From the NCBI GenBank assembly GCA_900708905.1, contig CAADRB010000012.1:479235-543234 (forward strand): a DNA stretch of 64,000 bases. Direction: 5' to 3'. Source of the DNA: Hymenolepis diminuta. Its lineage: Eukaryota > Platyhelminthes > Cestoda > Cyclophyllidea > Hymenolepididae. Every line of letters begins with the position of its first letter. Positions within the stretch are counted from its first letter, which is position 1. A model generated the notes under the pieces. That model was not told the origin of the DNA. It worked only from the letters and a program-made list of their open reading frames with translations, and searched no databases. The position numbers and the translations under genes are program-made. Shown in pieces: positions 49,401 through 61,797 of this stretch.

Positions 49401-52400
49401 TTTGGTTTGACGCGGATAGAAGGAGGGCGTGGACCTCAAACTAAGTGGTCTCAGAATATTAGTTTAATAGGAAGAAATGCATTGACACCAATGTATTACT
49501 TATACTGTAATTAAATATATTACATGTTTTGCAACTCATCCGTTACAACTTAACTGACCCCCGAAATGGCCACAAAAGCTAGATCTCAATTATAACACGT
49601 AATTTCCGTAATTGTAGGATTTACTCCAAAGCAAAATTATGAATAATTAATAATAAATCGTCAATTTGATTTTTCTCGGATAAAAAAATCATTCATCTTT
49701 TATTCAACACTTTTCGGTGAACGTTGTCTCTTCTTACGTTTGAGCATTGGATCCACCTTGCGTCCTTTTCAAGTCCTTCTGAAGCGTTTGGATTAACAGT
49801 CGGGCCTAAGATTGTGCTGAATCTACGGAGTTTGGGGATTCCACGGCTGAGCGGGGCCACATGCGTCCAGATAAATCTCCGTTGGATCCGTTTTTGGTTT
49901 GGAAGTTAAAGCTGAGGGTAGAGGACGAAGATTTTTGCAATGTCGCACCTAAATTTGGACACCAACATGAGGCCTCGTTCGGCGCCTAACCGTGAAGGAC
50001 TAAAAATCTCCTCCCCTTGTCGTATGAGAAGTTGCTTTTTCACATTGTCAGCATCGCTTATCCAGACCACTGAAATAAGATCAATAATACAAATGGGACA
50101 TATACCACAACAAAGGCCCTTCAATCGATCAGAAGGGAACTGGGTAACATTTCTGGAGACAATTAGGGTACGCCCTATTTAGCGAATACTTAGCGGAGGC
50201 TGTTAATGACGATATCGGTTGTGGCAGACTTAATGAGTATGACCTTAAGCAGTAATAGGTAGGAGATTGCTCAAATAGGTCCAGGAGGACTAGCATCAAT
50301 ATGAGCCCAAGGAACGTTAGTTTAAAAGCGCATGCAATTCTAGTAATATGAAAATGCAACCTTTTCTCCATTTCGTGCAATCACTTTTAATACTGTTCCA
50401 TTTGCGGGGGAAACAAGTTTAGTAAAACCGATTTCCTCAGGCTCGTTGCATTTATCATCCACCAGTGCTGATCGTTTGGAACAGCGAACGAGCTTTGATT
50501 TAGATAGAATGTGGTTGCACTGACCATGACATTTTTGAAACTTAATTATGGTGTACAGAGGCAAAAGTACGAAAAACCTTCTCTTTGTCCTTTTAGGGGT
50601 ATATTCGATTTGTTTGGTGATCCGGTGTTTGTTGCTTTGACACGGTAGGCTTAGAAACAAGTCATATTGGAATGATTTTGGGCATGAAGGTTCCACAGAG
50701 TGCGTGAAATTTTTTACTCTGACTGATAGGTGAAACTCTTGTTACCATTAGCCATCTGAACTGGAGTTGCAGAAGGAAGCACTTTAGAAGAGACAGATAC
50801 AACTGGATAGTGAGCAGATTTTTCGGAATAGTTTAGAGAAACGATGTTGGCCGGGGGATTAGAAACATCAAGAGATATTTTAATCTTAAATTTCTCAGAC
50901 AGAAAGTTGATTTCTGCGGATAAGCTAACAATAGAGAAATCCACTGTTTGTTAAAGAAATGAATACTTTTTTACTTTTGGTTTGTAAAATCGTCAAAGCT
51001 GGTAAATAATGTGCGTTCCCCACTTGTTATAATTCAATTAGCCTCCAAAATGGCCACAAAAGTCATACCTCAGTAATAATGCGTAATTGCCGTAATGATA
51101 GGCTTTACTCCAAAATTATGCAATGCAACTACCCTGTAATTTAGCACATGTTAACAAATATGCAAATTTTATGAATAATTAACCATAAAGTTAATTTTTC
51201 TGAAAAAATCCATTCATTTTCATCCAACAATGACCTCGAAGATCTGATTCGCATAGCCATCGAATGCCAGATTGATTAATATTAGTACAACTTCATATTA
51301 TTTATTTTCCCAAATTTTACTTTAATAAAGATCTAGGGGAGGGAAGTGACTTACAATTTAGTCCCACTAAGTAAACAGTCAACAGTTAGCTGAATATTTT
51401 ATTCTGTTTACTGACTAGAGAACCTTTTTATGAATTGGCGCTAATTGAAATGCTAAAACTATGGTAGGAGATTACAGCAAATCGCTCTATTATACCATTT
51501 TAAGTCTGCTTAAAGCATGTGCTCCTGCGGCTTTGTAATCCAACTTTTTTCGACTAATTTGTGTCGTATTCTGATCAAATTCTAGGATTTAGAATAAATC
51601 TCGGTTCATTTGCGTGTAGGTGTGGGTGGCTTTGTTTTAAACTATTTTTGTTGCCCGACCATTCTAATCTTTTCAACCGTATGTGTCAGATTTCTTTCCG
51701 CCTAAAAAATGAAATGCCATGCATATTTCAGGTCACGTCTTAATGTTAGTAACAATGCTGAACCAATACCGTTTGCTGTATTAAATGAAAGTGATTTCAG
51801 GTGAAAATCCTCTGTTGTCACCTTAATAAAATTGAGTGCTGAAAAGGCGTTATTTTGTCTTATAAAATGTACAGTATAACGTCAAGATACAAACTAAATA
51901 GCACGAGACGCGGGGCTATATATTTTTATGGATTAAAACTGAAAGGCATTTGAAATTTTGAATTTTCAATTTACAAATTTAACATTTAAATGCTTGAATA
52001 TTTCGTTTCAAGTGAAGGTTTGTGTGAAGACTGTTTTATAGGAAATTTCTGTTTGCCACATCTTTACGCATTTACTTAATAATGTATTACAAAAGTCCAG
52101 GTTTATTTTCCTCTCTTGGCAGAAGAAAGCAAAGGCACAATAATTATTAGATAGCTCAGATGAATGCTCAAATTCAATATAAATTACTTTGTACTTTTAA
52201 AATCCGATTAGAGTATCCCTTTTTATAATAAATAGAACCAATTTAACTGTTCTCAGTTGTCACTGTGTCGATTCTGATGTAAAAATTTTTCATGTAAGAC
52301 GCTGTTTGAAATTAAAATGCAACATAAACATCAAAATAGAAATTATTTCGTCTCTAAGAATCGGCAAAGAAAATTGTACTAGAAACAAAATCAAGGAGGC

Positions 52401-55400
52401 CCTTCTCAGCCACAACGATTAATTCACTCGGGAAACAGGAGACAGATCTTGGAATTTAGACCTTGGAGAAGTGAAATTATAGACTCTGAACCCAAAGATC
52501 AGATTTTGTAAGATTTCCAACTATAAATAAATGGTACTTTTTACTTACTGTACCGAGATAAATTGTTAAATTGTCTCTATTGAAAAGCATTTAAAAGTAC
52601 TTTTGAGTATTCAACTTGAAAACCTTCAGCAAATAGGCTTATCAACTTTCCTTTCCCTAGTTTTCTTTTAGGGAAATACTAAACATTTTCCCACTGTAAA
52701 TAAAGTCAATAAGTTAAGGCACATCCTTGTTTTTTGGCATAAAACATATGCTAGATTTTGCACCAGATAATATTCTTCCGAGTTAGCGAAAAAAGCACTC
52801 CTTGCTTGAAGTAAATCGTCCACTTTTTGTCTGTTGCAAGGTGACTTTTTCCAGAGCAAGTGAAGATTGCCTTCTCATTAAATGTGAAATTGCTCTCTTG
52901 TGAAATCGGGCGATTTGCAAGGGCAGATTTTCTGCAGTATATTTGAAACGTTCTTACTTTATAAATCGATGAAAAAAACCTTTAATATTTAAATAAAAAG
53001 TTCTTTTTTAATTTTTGCTACATTTAATATTTGATTAATCGTTAATGCTACCTATTTTTGCAATAAGATCATGTTTGTTCAAGATAGACTTATCACTCTA
53101 AAGCGTCATTCACTTATGTTTATTACTTGTAGTAATAGATAAATTACTTGTAGTAGATAATATGATCACAATTATTTTCAATCTAAACCCATAAAGTAAC
53201 GTAACGATTTCTTTCAATTACTTTACGAAAAAAATCTCAACTCCATTAAGAAAAGTTTTATCAGTACTTGGGTTGGTTAGTGAATAGATATCCACTCTTA
53301 TGAGAAGCTCACGTCCTATCGCTCCTTTTGTTAACAGCCATCAACTTCGTTAGAGGTGGACTGATGACCTCCAATCCCGTGAATTTTTTGTCAGATGTTC
53401 AAGTTGACGGCTAGGCTACTGTTAAACACCATATACGATAGGTGATAATTTAACCAAGTAACAAAGAAGGTAAAAGTTAAAAATATCCAGGAAAATATGA
53501 GATTATATCGGCTTTCTTTTTAGATTTCTGTATGTGAAAATCATTTGAAATCCCCGGTTTATGGATGATTTTAGTAAATACCTTAAAACTAAACACGATA
53601 TGTTTAACAAAATATCTGGCTGGGAAATTTTTATGTCTAATGCAGGATAGTTCCTTCTTTTGGGTTACACACTACTGGTTTTGATCTTAAGCTTAAAAGA
53701 TACTACGAAGGGACTAGAAAACAAAATGTTGTTCGAGTAAAAATAACGTTCTGTTTTACGCTACTCTGAACAGGTAACAAATGGTAGAGTTAAATATTAA
53801 TTAAAATAATATATTAATATATCGTAGAAATATGTAAAATATATATTAATATAATATTATGTTTATATATGCAATATAATTTGATAAAATTAAAATATAG
53901 GAGGCTTTGAAAACGAAAATAACATTGAAGAGCAGTCAATGTTCTACATCTGCTAATTTTGATCATAATCCGAGTCCAAATTATTTCGATATTCATAAAA
54001 AATAGTTTTGTTTGGAAAGAGTTGAAATGATCTCAATTAGAATTAACTTTTTGGTACATTTTATCACGTTAAATAATCCAGTTTAATCATTTGCTGAAGT
54101 GTTAGAATTAATAAGAGAACAATGTTAATTTTATTTACAATATTCTGTACTATTTCTGCAAAATAAAAACACACTGATTTAAGAATAGAGTAAAATAATT
54201 AAAAATTCGAAATCCATTTAGTCTTCCTTAAAATCGGCGTGCAGATTTTGGAAAGGCAAAATATGTCTGTAAATCAAATATCATTTCCTCGAAAATTAAC
54301 TCCAGAAAAAAGCGTCCTCTTTAAACTCTATTAAGATTTGCTGAATCAAAATTGGTCTCCCTTTCTTCTCAGTGAAAAGTTAAAACTTATGATGAAATTT
54401 GGCGAAAAGTTGAATCTTTTGCTTCGTCTCATCATTTGACTTTCTTGCAGTCATTTTGCGACATCGCATTTCAGTTTAATTATTTCATATTAATGAGGAT
54501 TCCCAAGCCCATTTATGGAAAGCCTTCTCAATCTCCTATATTAGCTAGATTTAATCAATGCTGCTGACTATTTAACTCACGGATTTGTGCCGATGGGAAT
54601 CGGATCCGTAACCGCTGTCACCGCAGGCGTCCACAGTATCATTATGTAACTGGCACATTAATTAATAATTATCATTATTTATCTAAAAAGTTTGGATTCA
54701 TAAAATGTTTACCTATCCATGGATTACCCACTTAAAATCTTTCTGCTCATTTATCAAATGTAATATTTGTATGTTCAAATGTAATATCGTGAAAAATCAA
54801 TCTCATGCATTTACGGGGGGGGAATTTAGCAATTAATTAATATTTAATAATACCATTTAATATATTGTTAGTTTTTTATAAATACTTCAAAATTATATAA
54901 GTAAATATTGAAGGAAGAAAGACATATGAAACTAAACGAATCTGTGAAAAGCTTTGAATCATTATTTGCTTTGATTACGTAGACACTTGGATATCCTGAT
55001 TTATTGTATAAAATACTTTATTTAAATTAAAATGCATTTTATAATTAAGTTTGCTCAATCAAAGTTAAAAACGCTTTTAGTGATAATAAAGCGGCTTTAC
55101 AAAAGCAATTACAGTAAAAAAAACAACAAGAAATTAAATTAACTTCCGGTTTTATAAGTACCTTATTTTCCCCTGTTTTCTAAAAGGATTAATATATTTA
55201 ACCCTACAATATATTTTTAAAATAATCATCTGTGCATTTACAGTTAATTAATTAAGAAACAAAAAAGTCTGTTTTTGTTAATAATGAATTTCTTCAAATT
55301 GTTAATTCTATTTAAAACATATTGGATTAAACAAAACAAGTGCTGGTTATATGTTCTCGGTGTGGCAAAATAATAGATATTATTAGTTCTTTAATCTGGA

Positions 55401-58400
55401 CATAAGAAGAGATAGAATCGCTCCAATTTCAAAAAATCTTAGTTTATCTTTACTTTTGCATCTCGTGTTTGACAAAAACTCGCTATTTTTTTATTTAAGG
55501 CATTTTTTCAAAATATTTGAAGAGCTGGCAGATTCTCTCGGTGGTATAAAATTAATGCTACTCTTTTATCCACGAGATATCCCCCCCTTAATTTAATATA
55601 ATCAGTAATTTGCCATATCATAAATATATGATATCAGGCATTCTTTTAGAGAAGAGCTCAGTACTTTCTTATAAAGCAAATTTTATACGCATTGTTGTTC
55701 CGAAAAAAAATGAGATAATATTGTAATTTATGAACGTTTTTCGTTTATCAAGCAAGCAGAATCTTCCCTACCTTCTTGAATCTTTAACATCACTCATACA
55801 ATTTGATTAGTAACTTCAAGAAGATGGTTGACTATCAAAATTTACGCTATTATTGTGCAGTTTTCAGCGACGTACTGGCATAGACATTTTAAAAGATGGT
55901 AGATATGTTAATTTAAAAAGTCATACCACGTTTTTATGCTTTTAATGTATCTCTTAATAAAAAGGAATAGTTTAGTGATCGATACTTCCAAGATCGTTAG
56001 TGATACCGCATTGACATGCATTAGATTATTAGATTTACCAAATGCACAAATTAAAAGTTATCAGAAAGTTGACAAAATGTTGTCAGAAAGGTTTCTCTTG
56101 AGCGTTTTATACTAAATTAAGGTAATTAAAATTTATTAGAGAAATAGGGAAACCACTATTAAAAAGGCTGATTTGTTATGACATCTTTCACACAACGAAA
56201 TCTTTAGTTTTTAGTCGGCACGAAATATAACTATTTTGAACATGTTAAGTATGAGAAAATATCAAATCAGTTCACATCTCACATTTCAACTTATTCTCTC
56301 GGTTTGTATAAAACTTGCAATAGCTCTGTTTGTACTTAAAATTTTGCAGTTGATTAGTTGATCATTTAAACTAGTTAACTTGCCATTGCTCGTTTACAAC
56401 TGTTTCCTTGAAGGACGTATTCCATAAAAATGAATAAAACAGTTTTATGAAGATATTATTCATATAGGAGAATCCATAAATTCAAGTTGCAAATTCTGGG
56501 AGGGACAACGAGTTTTGTCTATGGAGTTTGAGCTCAATTTTTTGAGTTACTCAGTTTAAAAGTAAGTGAAGAAGGATATTTTTCTCTATTAGCATATTAA
56601 TAGATTAACCCTGAATAATTTCAATGATATTGTGTGTATTATTTAAGCTTCATAGAGATAAGTAGTTCATAAACAGTGTTGAAAAGAATGCCAGAAATTG
56701 TATCACATGCTTAGGATTTTCAGCTTTATTGGTCGACGTACTTTTCCTTTGTTTCTTTTGAACTTCCCTGCATGAAATATGTGCAACTGGCAGGATGTTG
56801 ACAACAAAATGTCTATTAATACGGTCGCACGGAAAGCATTGGTTCCCATTTTCCAGGTAGATTTACGCGTCTGCTTCTTTAGAGGTACGACTGTTGCCTA
56901 TCATTCATGAAAAATTTTCATTTTCATTCGCACATTTAATTGAAAATAAATCCTCATTTTTTGCTGCCTTCAATTTTGCATTTGACTTTTAAAAACAAAC
57001 ATTTAAAATATAGGCATTAATGGATACAATTTTTACATTCTAAAGCCATCTGCTTATCTTGGTAACTATAAATTTGTTTTAAACATTGCACGAATTTCTC
57101 ACAGCTTGTAGGTTATTTTTTCATAATAACCTCTTGAATTTTCAATGCCTGAAGCTATTTTTTGTCTCCATGAACATGTAAGGTAGTGGTCGTGCAATAT
57201 TTTTCGTGTTCCTTTTGTCAAAGAAGTCTACAATTTTACCTAAAAATCGCAAAAAGGTTTCCAGGTAATACGTTCATGAAAATATGGTAAAAAATTCGGG
57301 GATTTGGTATTTCATATGTCTGTATTTAAGACCACTGGGGACGTTTACGTCGATTTCTTGAAGTGTTTTTGCTATAACGTAACCAACTAGGAGTTCGGAT
57401 AGTAATCTAGCAGAGCCAACAATCTAGAAAACTCGGTGATATAGCAACTTAACACAGAAGCTAATAACCCACGGCAGATAAGAAGGCACGTTATAGTCAA
57501 CACGCGTGTATAACGAAACTCACACTCAATCGGTATCGACTTAAACAAATACGAATAATGATCAAGTGTTAAGTGTATCGGTGGGGGAAATAAAGAAAGA
57601 AAATACATTTTTGTTCATAGAAGAAATATTGGGAACGGGGGAAGATAATTATCATTTCTTCTAACAGTTTTCATATCCCTTTAAAATTTACTTCGAACTA
57701 TGTCAGTTTCAATGATTGAGTGCAAATTACTGAGTAAACGAAATAAAAAAATCTGCCATTGTATTGTTGCAGTAATATGACAGTTAGATTTTTCCGGTTT
57801 GGACTCTGGAAGAATAAAAATGAGGGCGTATAACTTCTGCCTCATAAATGTAGATTGTATTTATCTTTTTGACCTCATGTACGATACCTAACCTAGCTAT
57901 ATATCCTGCCTAAGCTCATCCAACCTATAGGAATTCGTCAACCATGATCATGACTGTGTGATGTGGAGTTTGCGTTTATATTTCTACTGCTTATTATAAC
58001 TATCTCTTCAATGAGTTGAAAGAATTGGAATTTGTTCATTCTATATATAAGAAACTCTGAATGGTTAGCAGGATAGGCTCCAGCTTATAAACTGGAAATA
58101 TAATATGGAACCCAGTGTCCCTTCCTAATGAGAGAACTTAGATGTCAAGAAAACTGGTGACAACTTTCTTCCGTTAAGGAGGATCGAAGAGGAGGAAGCA
58201 AATGAGACTAAATGTGGGGTAATGTGGAATCGATAAATTACTTAATTATAGATGATGAATTATACTTAAAACAACATGAAGTCAGAACATCGAGATAAAT
58301 CTGCAAATTACGACAACAGATAACGTAGATAAGGAATAAAGTCACTAACGATATAGTGGTTAGAATTCGGAAACGTTTCAGTTTTGAAGTCGTTTTCAAT

Positions 58401-61400
58401 ACAAACTGACCAGAAATTGGACTGAAAAATTAATCAGTTTCTTAGTTTCTTCGGTGGAATTGGAGAAAAAATAATGTACATATGCAGATGATAGATTTAT
58501 CAAACTCTTCTTAACCTTTATTGTTCCCATTTATTTTAAAGAACGACAACTGTGCGAATTATATGGATACTGGTGCAATGGAGATTCCACCGAAAATGAG
58601 AGTGATTCTCTTCATCGTTATAAACGCAGTGATAGTGGGGACAGAGAAATCGGAACATGTATTAGGCCATCTATGCGATGCGATGGCTTGCCTGACTGTT
58701 GGCTAGACGATCCCGAAAATTCTCCTGATGAAGTTGGCTGCAATGTTGGACATCCCACTGAAGCCGAAGAACCCCTTTCACCGTTTGATTACTTCAACGA
58801 AACATATCCTACTGCTTCATGTAAGTAAATCATATGATATCTTTTAACATCAGATAGATGTTAACATTTTCGCGGCGATATCTGAATTTTTCACTCTCTT
58901 CAATCAAAAAGTCACACAGAAAATTTGGTTCTTCCTTTATAAACTCCTTAAAATATTTATTCAAACGAATAGGTTTTACAGAAACAAAAGTTTGGAAGTA
59001 GAATACAGAGCGCATAAGATAGGAAGTTAAAGTCAAAATTCAAGAATTATCCTTCCGTAGTAATGAATCAGTTTTCTTCTGCTTAAAAGCCAAAATAGTT
59101 GGGCTACTTCTACAGAAAATTACATCAGAAACATAATCGCAATATAATTTTAATGATATTAAAATTTCTATTAAGATATTGAAAATACTTCAATTTGACT
59201 GTCTTGGCTGAAGAGAAAAGTCGTGTGACTGTTAAATGCGCAATATCGTTCAAAAACTCTATGAAATAATGAAAAGATGTTATAATTTAATTAAACCTAG
59301 GGACAATTTTTTCACAATTTTGAACAGATTTTTAATTCATAATTAGTTTGTAAATTATATGGCTTAGTATAAAACATATTTTGCGATCTAACAAGGGTAA
59401 TATTCAACTTATCGTATGAAACCCATTTTACTTGATTGCGAGTGAAGCTGAGATCCTTAATTCTACTAGGGGATGAGAAGTTACAAAACTCATGCATTCA
59501 GTTATATCGTTCTAAAGAGAAGAATATCGAAAATAAAATCAAGCATCTCTAAAGAATTTGATTTTTGGCGGTACCATATCTGTTCTTTTTTCATCGAGAT
59601 TGCATATCGTAGAATACGAGCTGGGGTACTTTTCTGCCACCGTCCAATTGCAGATTAATGTCAGTATTACATTTACAAAATGCATATTTATTTTGTCAGA
59701 AGTTGTCAACTTCCAATTAACTTTGTGATCCGAAAAATTGAGTCTGTGGGCAAAAATGATAGCAAAGAGGTTTTATAACTTTCAATAAAAGAATTATTTT
59801 AAAGGACGGTTAAAATAAATTTCAGAGTCTCAGTTTAGAAAAGCATAACCCTCTTGATATCTTCGGACAGAAAAGGTATGGGATACATCAGATGAAGCGC
59901 TGTATTGGATGTTAGTTTTTTATAAATTGTTCGCATTCTTTAATTTACACAATCGTATTTCTTACACTGGTTTTAATTTATTAATATAATTACATAATGT
60001 AACATCTCAACTAGTTGTAAAAAAGCAGGAGATTATTTGCCGTTTTAACTAGTGTCCATTTTAATTTTGCAAATCAAATGAACATGTGGTGGTTCATTAG
60101 TTTGTTTTCGCATACTTTAAGAATTTACTATGATTCTGGCAAGTACTTATGATCTTATAATTAGTTGGGTTCACAGGAAAAAGTTTAATCCAAAACGCCT
60201 AAAAGTACATGTTTTAGCACTCATCGTATGAGTGCCAGGGGCAAGTATTTAATATTTTGAAGTTTCGACACCGAGGTCAATACTGCCCGATTAAAACAAT
60301 GCTATTTATCGTGATAAGGCATTCATTAAGACGTCATTAGGAGGTTTTCTCCAATATTATTCAATGAAATGAACATTGCAACTTTTTCCTGAACACTTAT
60401 TCAATTATTTTTGAACACCGATTAAAAAAATGACATGAAACCCACAAGTTTAATAATAATATTCAAGGAGAAGGCGCTCTATTTAAACAAAACCTAGCTA
60501 CTTAAACAAAGATTTCACAAGGGCGAAATGATATTTTTTGTCAAATTTATAGATCATCGGCTTTTCGGGCAAAATAAAGTAAGTGTTGGCTAGGAGAGCA
60601 GAGATTCTTAAACCTCTAACTTTTATGGGAGATAAGAATTTCCTAATCACAAATGTCCTGTTGAAATGACAAGAGAAGGACGATTTTTTTGCCACAAATC
60701 ATTGTTTAAATTAATACAAATAAATCAATTTGCAAAGAATCAAGTCAAACATTAGAATAATTCTATACTGGGGTTTATGAAGTTCGTAGAAGTAAAGGGA
60801 GACATCAAAGTATGCTTCTCGGTAACTTTCCCCTTATGTTTTACTTTATTCCTACTTGAATCTTCTCCTGACGGACTATTATGGAAAATGCATGAATTAG
60901 ATCAAAATAATTGTGCTCTGTTCTCCTATTTTTAAATTATTCTTTAAATTATATTTAACTTTAGAAATTTTATTGATTGATTTGCCCTTCTTTTACTATT
61001 CAAAACATAAAGGGGTTAGTTTCTCAACTATATCAACTATACTATACTAAACTATATCACCATATATTTTCAATTTTAAACATATACAACGGCATGAGTC
61101 CGAAAATTTGTGTTGAAAAAAGGACTTCTAGATTTTCAACACTCGAACTTCCCACAACGACTAAAATGTTCTGAATAGTGCGGTTCGTACTTCCTGAAAA
61201 CATATTGCAATAATGTTTTATGAGAAATCATTTGATCGTAATTTTTGACTATTTCTCATGTCAACTGTTGTCATATGAGTACCAGGCAGTTGAATAGAGG
61301 TGGTTTTAATCTAACACTTTTAAATGAGTGAAAATAAACAAAAAGGTGTCTCTAAAAATACTTTTTCACTCGTGCCTAATACATTTAATTTAATATTTTG

Positions 61401-61797
61401 CTGAAATATTTCTCAAGAGGAGTACCATCTCCATAACTTATTATAAAAAATGAACTATAAGACGAAAACGGATGTTGTCAGCGTAAATGAATGCTGAAGT
61501 GAATTATGATTAATTCTTAAAATTCGTAGAAGATCAAGTAGCACTTTTTATTACTAAAGCGGCCTAGTTAACTTTCAAGATAAATGTTAATGCATTCAGA
61601 CAGAAAACACATCATTTAAAATTTATTAGAAATTTGTTGTTGCATATAACTTTTAAGCCGATTAATATTATCATAATTTGAGTAAAATGCAATGGATTTT
61701 GTTTGTATTAATGGATGAAATTTTTTGATCGCCAATTTAATTTTAGCTTCATCAACCGGTCGCGGCCAATCTTGGACGTCTAAATTGCCATGGATGG
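40386..61797 (+). CDS. Gene 3 (5' part): signal-peptide protein with possible CUB-like region and an LDL-receptor class A module
   Basis: Six exons (40386-40443, 40478-40710, 41329-41511, 47945-48191, 58542-58820, 61747-61797) join in phase to 1051 nt, about 350 residues, and the last ends one base into a codon at GTAAGC, so the gene continues past the window. Residues 1-17 are a signal peptide (ITIVLFFISTL). Residues 18-97 carry four N-glycosylation sequons (Asn25, 55, 61, 95). The stretch GVSIRPPGRYVQN followed by TVYFWLLHV is reminiscent of a CUB strand pattern, but weakly. Residues 245-307 form an LDLa module with six cysteines (245, 252, 280, 287, 293, 307), the CDGLPDC core and the calcium-binding DE before the last Cys. 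CUB-plus-LDLa layouts occur in LRP3/10/12 and NETO receptors; a membrane span would lie downstream. It is likely an extracellular or cell-surface receptor-like protein, with the exact family unknown. An in-frame ATG at 40359 is an alternative start. Confidence 0.85.
40444..40477 (+). other. 34-nt micro-intron of gene 3
   Basis: GTATGA at the start, TACTGAT as a good branch-point candidate, and CTAG at the end. Removing it restores the frame between signal peptide and mature protein. Introns this short are known from flatworm genes. Confidence 0.7.
40478..40710 (+). CDS. Gene 3 exon 2: N-glycosylation-rich extracellular segment
   Basis: Two bases complete the split codon and 77 codons follow, with donor GTAAGT after GGA ACT. 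It contains NSS, NAS, NLT and NGT sequons, Cys30 and Cys77, and the IRPPGRY motif. It ends in phase 0. Confidence 0.85.
40711..41328 (+). other. Gene 3 intron 2 (618 nt)
   Basis: AT-rich; nothing else seen. Confidence 0.75.
41329..41511 (+). CDS. Gene 3 exon 3
   Basis: The acceptor is TTAAATTCTGCAG and the donor is GTAAGT. The 61 codons are in phase 0 at both ends: VYFWLLHVRA, a Cys-Pro-Pro-Arg-Arg stretch and DFHLRLLQW, then acidic/polar residues. The long minus-strand open frame over it is a shadow. Confidence 0.88.
41512..47944 (+). other. Gene 3 intron 3 (6.4 kb)
   Basis: AT-rich with two somewhat GC-richer islands (about 42545-43204 and 46407-47124). These carry open frames on both strands but no recognisable protein. 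Confidence 0.6.
47945..48191 (+). CDS. Gene 3 exon 4
   Basis: The acceptor TATCTTTTTTAAG comes before GAATCAGAAAG and the donor is GTGAGT. It is phase 0 in and phase 1 out. It encodes 82 residues with one Cys, a NET sequon, DLKVSWDIYPNRF and KIRIQITSRLHFGG, which look like beta strands. It ends SPSR, and the next exon continues KRQ, making a basic cluster across the junction. Confidence 0.87.
49525..49709 (-). repeat. Dispersed LTR-like repeat, copy 3 (185 bp)
   Basis: On the minus strand it begins TGTTGAATAAAAGATGAATG and ends GTTGCAAAACA (TG...CA). It shares the GTGGCCATTT block and the ACGTGTTATAATTGAG region with the other copies. It is a direct repeat of 51010-51228 and is about 34 bp shorter. 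Confidence 0.65.
50129..50944 (-). pseudogene. Possible broken ORF cluster inside the repeat-flanked segment
   Basis: Three minus-strand open stretches run almost end to end but alternate in frame. The first is about 76 codons, Ser/Val-rich. The second is about 118 codons, Lys/Arg/Cys-rich (KCHGQC, DDKCNEPEE). The third is about 83 codons with the span LTFLGLILMLVLLDLF. Order and composition could suit an ectodomain followed by a membrane anchor with frameshifts, but stretches this long also occur by chance at this base composition. No family is recognised. Confidence 0.2.
51010..51228 (-). repeat. Dispersed LTR-like repeat, copy 4 (219 bp)
   Basis: On the minus strand it begins TGTTGGATGAAAATGAATGG and ends GGGGAACGCACA. 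It has the same length as copy 1 and matches it over the whole unit. It lies in the same orientation as copy 3, about 1.3 kb away. Confidence 0.7.
58542..58820 (+). CDS. Gene 3 exon 5: LDL-receptor class A module
   Basis: The acceptor is TTATTTTAAAG and the donor is GTAAGT. The exon carries all six LDLa cysteines plus IRPSMRCDGLPDC and SPDEVGC. The second-to-third cysteine spacing is 27 residues and the fifth-to-sixth is 13, both longer than usual. A NES sequon and a Lys-Arg pair sit in the enlarged loop. It ends one base into a codon. Confidence 0.88.
58821..61746 (+). other. Gene 3 intron 5 (2.9 kb)
   Basis: AT-rich, no supported internal feature. Confidence 0.65.
61747..61797 (+). CDS. 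Gene 3 exon 6: 51-nt exon
   Basis: The acceptor is TTTAATTTTAG and the donor is GTAAGC, phase 1 on both sides, GC-richer than its surroundings. It encodes SSSTGRGQSWTSKLPWM. Because its length is a multiple of three, it could be skipped. Support is splice sites, phase and composition. Confidence 0.65.

Larger units (their letters stand above)
49525..51228 (-). mobile_element. Candidate decayed small LTR-type element (two direct repeats plus 1.3-kb interior)
   Basis: Two same-orientation copies of the repeat flank about 1,300 bp of GC-richer sequence. On the minus strand a short purine stretch (CCGAAAAG) abuts the left copy, as a polypurine tract might. The interior has overlapping minus-strand open frames (50944-50714, 50696-50340, 50380-50129) in two alternating reading frames, the last with a hydrophobic span. 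I see no reverse transcriptase, protease or integrase motif, no tRNA primer site and no target duplication. It could instead be two independent insertions. Confidence 0.35.
48192..58541 (+). other. Gene 3 intron 4 (10.3 kb)
   Basis: It holds the paired LTR-like repeats at 49525-51228 with their GC-richer interior. The rest is very AT-rich, with no supported gene. Confidence 0.6.

Noticed and set aside
58830..61174. Several 60-70 codon frames in gene 3 intron 5
   Set aside because: AT-rich composition, no neighbours in phase, chance length.
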